Source: Candidatus Rokuibacteriota bacterium (GTDB lineage Bacteria > Methylomirabilota > Methylomirabilia > Rokubacteriales > CSP1-6). From it: DNA of 64,000 bases. Shown one piece after another: positions 60,632 to 64,000 of this stretch (position 1 is the stretch's first letter; each line of letters starts with the position of its first letter). Under the pieces are notes generated by a model. It made no database searches. It was not told the DNA's origin and saw only the letters and a program-made list of their open reading frames with translations. The stretch spans positions 186,001 to 250,000 of the forward strand of contig JAHFDN010000001.1 in NCBI GenBank assembly GCA_023248995.1, given 5' to 3'. The translations under genes and the position numbers were made by a program.

Positions 60632-61028
60632 GCTCGCTCTCCTTCGCCTGGGACGGGCTCCCGCGCCGCGTCAGCGAGTCTCGGGCCGCCGCCCGAAGCG
60701 CCCCCGCTACGACCTGGGCCGCATGGGCGCGCTCCGCAGGGAGGCCGTCCACAGCCTCCGTGATCTCCGCCTCGCCCAGCGTGAGCAACTCCGTGACGGG
60801 ACGGCCGGACGCGAGTTCGGTGCCAGCGCTCGAAGCCGCAATGGTGGGGCCACAGCCGTAAGTTTGAAAACGAACCTCCGCGACCCGCCCGTCGACCACC
60901 CTCAGGTAAAAGCGAGCCAGGTCGCCGCACCCGTCGAAGCTCTCTTCCCCTACCCCGTCCGGGTGCCGCATCATTCCCGCATTCCGCGGCCTCCTGAAGT
61001 GGTCAATCAGGATCTGGCTGTAGTTCAT
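60624..61028 (-). CDS. IscU/NifU-like iron-sulfur scaffold protein (third Cys missing)
   Basis: [20 protein letters not shown]...[14 protein letters not shown]...[27 protein letters not shown]; overlaps iscS stop. Confidence 0.92.
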   Translation of the reverse strand: MNYSQILIDHFRRPRNAGMMRHPDGVGEESFDGCGDLARFYLRVVDGRVAEVRFQTYGCGPTIAASSAGTELASGRPVTELLTLGEAEITEAVDGLPAERAHAAQVVAGALRAAARDSLTRRGSPSQAKESEHV

Positions 61029-62182
61029 GCGACCGACGCCGGCGACAGTTCCCGGATCCGGCGCACCAGGGGCGAGAGGACCTCGAGCACGTAATCAATG
61101 TCCGCCTCGGTGGTCCCGCGGCCGAGGCTGGCGCGCACGGATCCCATGGCCCAGTCAACCGGCACCCCCATCGCCACGAGGACGTATGAGGGTTCCACGC
61201 TGCCAGACGTGCAAGCCGAGCCGGCCGAGACGGCCACGCCCTTGAGGTCGAGACCCAGGACGACGGACTCGGACTCCACATGCCTGAAGCACATATTGAG
61301 CGTGCCCGGCAACCGCCGCGTCGGATGGCCGTTCAGCCTGACCTCGGGGACGCTGGCGCTCACGCCCGCCCAGAACCGATGCCGGAGCCCCGTCAGACGG
61401 GCCGCTTCGGCCTCCATCTCACGCCCCCGGATCTCCACGGCCCTGCCGAACCCCACAATGCCCGCCACATTCTCGGTCCCCGCCCGCCGACGGCGCTCAT
61501 GCTCCCCTCCATGCTGGACGGCCACCATCTTGGTGCCCTTCCGGATGTACAGGCCCGCCACGCCCTTCGGCCCGTAGATCTTGTGGCTCGAAAACGACAG
61601 GAGGTCGATCCCGAAGCGAGCGAGATCGACGGGAACCTTGCCGAAGGTCTGGACGGCGTCCACATGAAACGGGATGCCCCGCTCACGCACCATCGGCCCG
61701 ATGGCCTCCACGGGCTGGATCGTTCCCACCTCGCTGTTGGCGTGCATGATCGTGACGAGGATCGTGTCGGGCCTGATGGCCCGACGGACGTCGTCGGGGC
61801 TCACCAGGCCGTCCCCGTCCACCGGGAGGTAGGTCACCTCGAAGCCCTGGCCCTCGAGGAACTGGCAGGCGCGGAGCACCGCGTGATGCTCGATCTGGGA
61901 GGTCACGATGTGCCCGCCGCCCCGGGCAAGGGCCACACCCTTGACCGCCAGGTTGTCGGACTCGGTCCCGCCGGAGGTGAAGACGATCTCCTCCTTGCTG
62001 ACGCGGAGGAAGTCGGACATCCGCCCCCGGGCAACTTCCATCCCGTCCCGAGCCTCTCGCCCGAATGTGTGCACGCTGGACGGATTGCCGAAGCGCTCCT
62101 GGAAGTACGGGAGCATGGCGGCTACCACGTCCGGATGCACCGGGGTGGAGGCGTTGTGGTCTAGGTAGACTCGGCGGCTCAT
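61025..62182 (-). CDS. iscS: Cysteine desulfurase
   Basis: VYLDHNASTPVHPDVVAAM...FTSGGTESDNLAVKG...SFSSHKIYGPKGVAGLY...SAGSACTSGSVEPSYVL. Confidence 0.96.
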   Translation of the reverse strand: MSRRVYLDHNASTPVHPDVVAAMLPYFQERFGNPSSVHTFGREARDGMEVARGRMSDFLRVSKEEIVFTSGGTESDNLAVKGVALARGGGHIVTSQIEHHAVLRACQFLEGQGFEVTYLPVDGDGLVSPDDVRRAIRPDTILVTIMHANSEVGTIQPVEAIGPMVRERGIPFHVDAVQTFGKVPVDLARFGIDLLSFSSHKIYGPKGVAGLYIRKGTKMVAVQHGGEHERRRRAGTENVAGIVGFGRAVEIRGREMEAEAARLTGLRHRFWAGVSASVPEVRLNGHPTRRLPGTLNMCFRHVESESVVLGLDLKGVAVSAGSACTSGSVEPSYVLVAMGVPVDWAMGSVRASLGRGTTEADIDYVLEVLSPLVRRIRELSPASVA

Positions 62183-62190
62183 TTCACACC

Positions 62191-62219
62191 ACCTTATGAG
62201 AATGGGCTGAGTGTGTCAA
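62191..62219 (-). promoter_or_regulatory. Predicted iscS promoter (TTGACA-17-TAAGGT), 8 nt from -10 to ATG
   Basis: Hexamers read on minus strand. Confidence 0.65.
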
Positions 62220-62247
62220 GGTTTCCTCCGTCCGGGGCGCCCATTCG

Positions 62248-62276
62248 TTGACACCCCCGGAGGCCGATGCTAAGCT
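62248..62276 (+). promoter_or_regulatory. Predicted dsrE-like operon promoter (TTGACA-17-TAAGCT, TGC extended -10), 9 nt from -10 to ATG
   Basis: Hexamers read on plus strand. Confidence 0.65.
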
Positions 62277-62285
62277 CAACTCGCC

Positions 62286-62609
62286 ATGGATCTGACGGGA
62301 CGGAAGCTCGGCCTCCTTCTCTCGACGAAGCCAGAGCACCCCAACCTGCACACCGCGCTCGGTCTGGCGCGTGCGGGGCTCGAGCGCGGCGCCGACCTCT
62401 ACCTCTATCTGATCGACGACGCCGTGCTGGCCAAGGATCGCCCCGAGTTCCAGGAACTCGCCCAGCGCGGCGCCAAGCTCTTCGTCTGTGCCTACGGTTG
62501 CCAAAAGCGGAACGTTCCGCTCTCCGACCCGGACCGGTTCAACTACTGCGGGCTGGTGGTGCTCGCCGACCTGATCAACGGCTGCGAGCGGTTCGTCGCG
62601 CTGAACTAG
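62286..62609 (+). CDS. DsrE/TusD-like sulfur relay protein
   Basis: KLGLLLSTKPEHPNLHTALGLARAGLERGADLYLYLIDDAV...GAKLFVCAYGCQKRNV. Confidence 0.8.
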   Translation: MDLTGRKLGLLLSTKPEHPNLHTALGLARAGLERGADLYLYLIDDAVLAKDRPEFQELAQRGAKLFVCAYGCQKRNVPLSDPDRFNYCGLVVLADLINGCERFVALN

Positions 62610-62613
62610 CCTC

Positions 62614-62973
62614 GTGCACGACGCGCGCCCCGTCGCGGTCCTCATCTCCGAGGATCCCCGCACCTCCCATCGAGCCAACGAGGCCATGCGAATCGCCCTC
62701 GGGATCGCCGCCGGGGAAAATGACGTGACGATCATGCTCTCCGGTCCGGCGGTCCATCTCCTGGACGCCGACACGGACGACCTGGTGGACGGCGACGACA
62801 TCGTCAGGTATCGGGGGGCACTCCGGAAAATGGGGATCCCCTTCCACATCGAAAAGTCGTCCATCCCCACCGACGCGCAGGAGTGGAACGAGGAAGGCCA
62901 CGCGGTCATCGCCGTCTCTCCGGACGGGATCGCGGAGCTCATCGCACGCTCCCGACGCTGTCTCGTGTTCTGA
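62614..62973 (+). CDS. DsrF/TusC-like protein
   Basis: RPVAVLISEDPRTSHRANEAMRIALGIAAGENDVTIMLSGPAVHLL; GTG start. Confidence 0.75.
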   Translation: MHDARPVAVLISEDPRTSHRANEAMRIALGIAAGENDVTIMLSGPAVHLLDADTDDLVDGDDIVRYRGALRKMGIPFHIEKSSIPTDAQEWNEEGHAVIAVSPDGIAELIARSRRCLVF

Positions 62974-63218
62974 TGCCCCACGTCCTGCACCTGATCAAGC
63001 CACCGGTTTCCGCCCAAGCGCTCGCTACCATCCGGCGGCAGAGTCGCGAGCCCGGCACCACCCTGACGGTGGTCCTCACCCAGGGCGTCCCCGCTTTGCC
63101 TCTGCCCGACGGGGTCCCTATTCTCCGCCTCGCCGACCAATCTCTCGCTCCCGGCGCCCTCACGTACCCCCAACTCCTCGACCTGCTCTTTGCGGCCGAT
63201 CAGGTCGTCTCCTGGTAG
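62973..63218 (+). CDS. DsrH/TusB-like protein
   Basis: MPHVLHLIKPPVSAQALATIRRQSREPGTTLTVVLTQGVPALPLPDGVPILRLADQS; TGATG overlap with the preceding gene. Confidence 0.65.
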   Translation: MPHVLHLIKPPVSAQALATIRRQSREPGTTLTVVLTQGVPALPLPDGVPILRLADQSLAPGALTYPQLLDLLFAADQVVSW

Positions 63219-63263
63219 CCAGGCCGCGAGTTCCCCGGTGTCGCTGCCGGCGGAACACACCCC

Positions 63264-63470
63264 CTAGCGGTTCCGAACTTCCTCGAGCCAGGCCATCTGG
63301 ATGGCTTCCAGAATCCCCTCGTTCGAAGCCTTCGGATCATCCGAGAAACCCTCGAGCTCCATGACCCACTTGCGCAGATCGGTGAACCGCACCCCCAAGG
63401 GGTCCATGTCGGGGAACTTCCCGGCGAGCGCCATCGCGATGTCCTCGGCGTCCTTCCACGTCAGCCCCAT
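63264..63470 (-). CDS. iscX: Fe-S assembly protein IscX
   Basis: LTWKDAEDIAMALAGKFPDMDPLGVRFTDLRKWVMELEGFSDDPKASNEGILEAIQMAWLEE. Confidence 0.95.
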   Translation of the reverse strand: MGLTWKDAEDIAMALAGKFPDMDPLGVRFTDLRKWVMELEGFSDDPKASNEGILEAIQMAWLEEVRNR

Positions 63471-63483
63471 GCGAGATCCTCGC

Positions 63484-63837
63484 TCAGTGACTCGGAGCGA
63501 CGAAGCCGCCGCGCCCGGATGGCGGGATTTCCACCACCACGTCTCCGCTCACCACCGCCTGGCAGCCCAACCGAGAATGCAGCGTGAGCCCCTCGGCAGT
63601 ATCAAGGCGATCTTCCTCGTCCTCCTCCATTTTCGACAGGTTCTCCCCGCCTTGCTTCACGATCACGTGGCAGGTGGTGCAGGCGCACTTGCCCCCGCAA
63701 TTGTGCTGGAGCGGGATGTCGTTTCCGAGCGCGATGTCCAAAATGGAGCCGGGAAGCCCGTCCTCCTGGAGGGGGAACTTCTCGGGGTCCACCTCGACCG
63801 TGATGTTCTGCGGGAGAAACGTTACCTTGTACGTCAT
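63484..63837 (-). CDS. fdx: ISC system 2Fe-2S ferredoxin
   Basis: VTFLPQNITVEV...IPLQHNCGGKCACTTCHVIVKQGGENLSKMEEDEEDRLDTAEGLTLHSRLGCQAVVSGDVVVEIP. Confidence 0.95.
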   Translation of the reverse strand: MTYKVTFLPQNITVEVDPEKFPLQEDGLPGSILDIALGNDIPLQHNCGGKCACTTCHVIVKQGGENLSKMEEDEEDRLDTAEGLTLHSRLGCQAVVSGDVVVEIPPSGRGGFVAPSH

Positions 63838-64000
63838 GACTCGGTCTTTTCCAGGACTTCCGTCACCGGCTTCGACGCCAGCGCCTCCTTCAGCGCCGCA
63901 TCCATCAGCGCCTCGGCCAGGTGAAGCGTGGCCTGGTTGAGCCGTTCCGTCGCCCCGCGAATCGCGTCCCGGTCGTTTCCGTCCCTCACGCCCAGGAGCG
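63834..64000 (-). CDS. hscA: Fe-S chaperone HscA, C-terminal fragment (truncated by window edge)
   Basis: Reverse complement ends ...IRGATERLNQATLHLAEALMDAALKEALASKPVTEVLEKTES*; overlaps fdx start (ATGA). Confidence 0.85.
   Translation of the reverse strand, partial: LLGVRDGNDRDAIRGATERLNQATLHLAEALMDAALKEALASKPVTEVLEKTES

Overview
High-GC bacterial chromosomal segment that is almost entirely coding. Gene content and order suggest an uncultured, deltaproteobacteria-like or Rokubacteria/Methylomirabilota-like lineage; this is inferred from gene order only. From 1 to about 54.6 kb essentially every gene is on the minus strand. Read in transcription order this strand contains: cobO-type ATR, ACT-malic enzyme, a GT2/aminotransferase/methyltransferase/GT39 cluster, nth, rplM-rpsI, argC-argJ, rpsB-tsf-pyrH-frr-uppS-cdsA-dxr-rseP-ispG-[2Fe-2S] ferredoxin-proS, rimP-nusA-ylxR-infB-DUF503-rbfA-nrnA-truB-ribF-rpsO-pnp-M16 peptidase, purB-purS-purQ-purL-purF-purM-purN-purH-(HTH/TPR)-purD-purE-tsaC-mobA-thiI, a TRAP/TAXI transporter cassette, MBL beta-CASP, rpiB-glyA-nrdR. 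The right end holds YceI, cinA, an RpoD-type sigma factor, a stand-alone biotinyl protein, dinB, and an ISC neighbourhood (cysE, iscU-like, iscS, dsrEFH-like, iscX, fdx, hscA). Main second-look items: (1) a perfect 44-bp direct repeat of the thiI/MBL overlap junction bounding the 3.4-kb TRAP/TAXI cassette; (2) recurrent TTGNNN-17-TANNNT promoters whose -10 lies only 8-9 nt upstream of the start codon (rimP, cinA, iscS, dsrE), predicting leaderless mRNAs, including one at rimP with a terminator-like hairpin in its first codons; (3) an IscU-like scaffold lacking the third conserved Cys and the LPPVK motif; (4) a GT39/DUF2993-like fusion; (5) an HTH-TPR gene translationally embedded in the purine operon; (6) PurE with Ala replacing a conserved His. 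No rRNA, tRNA, CRISPR or complete transposon was recognised.
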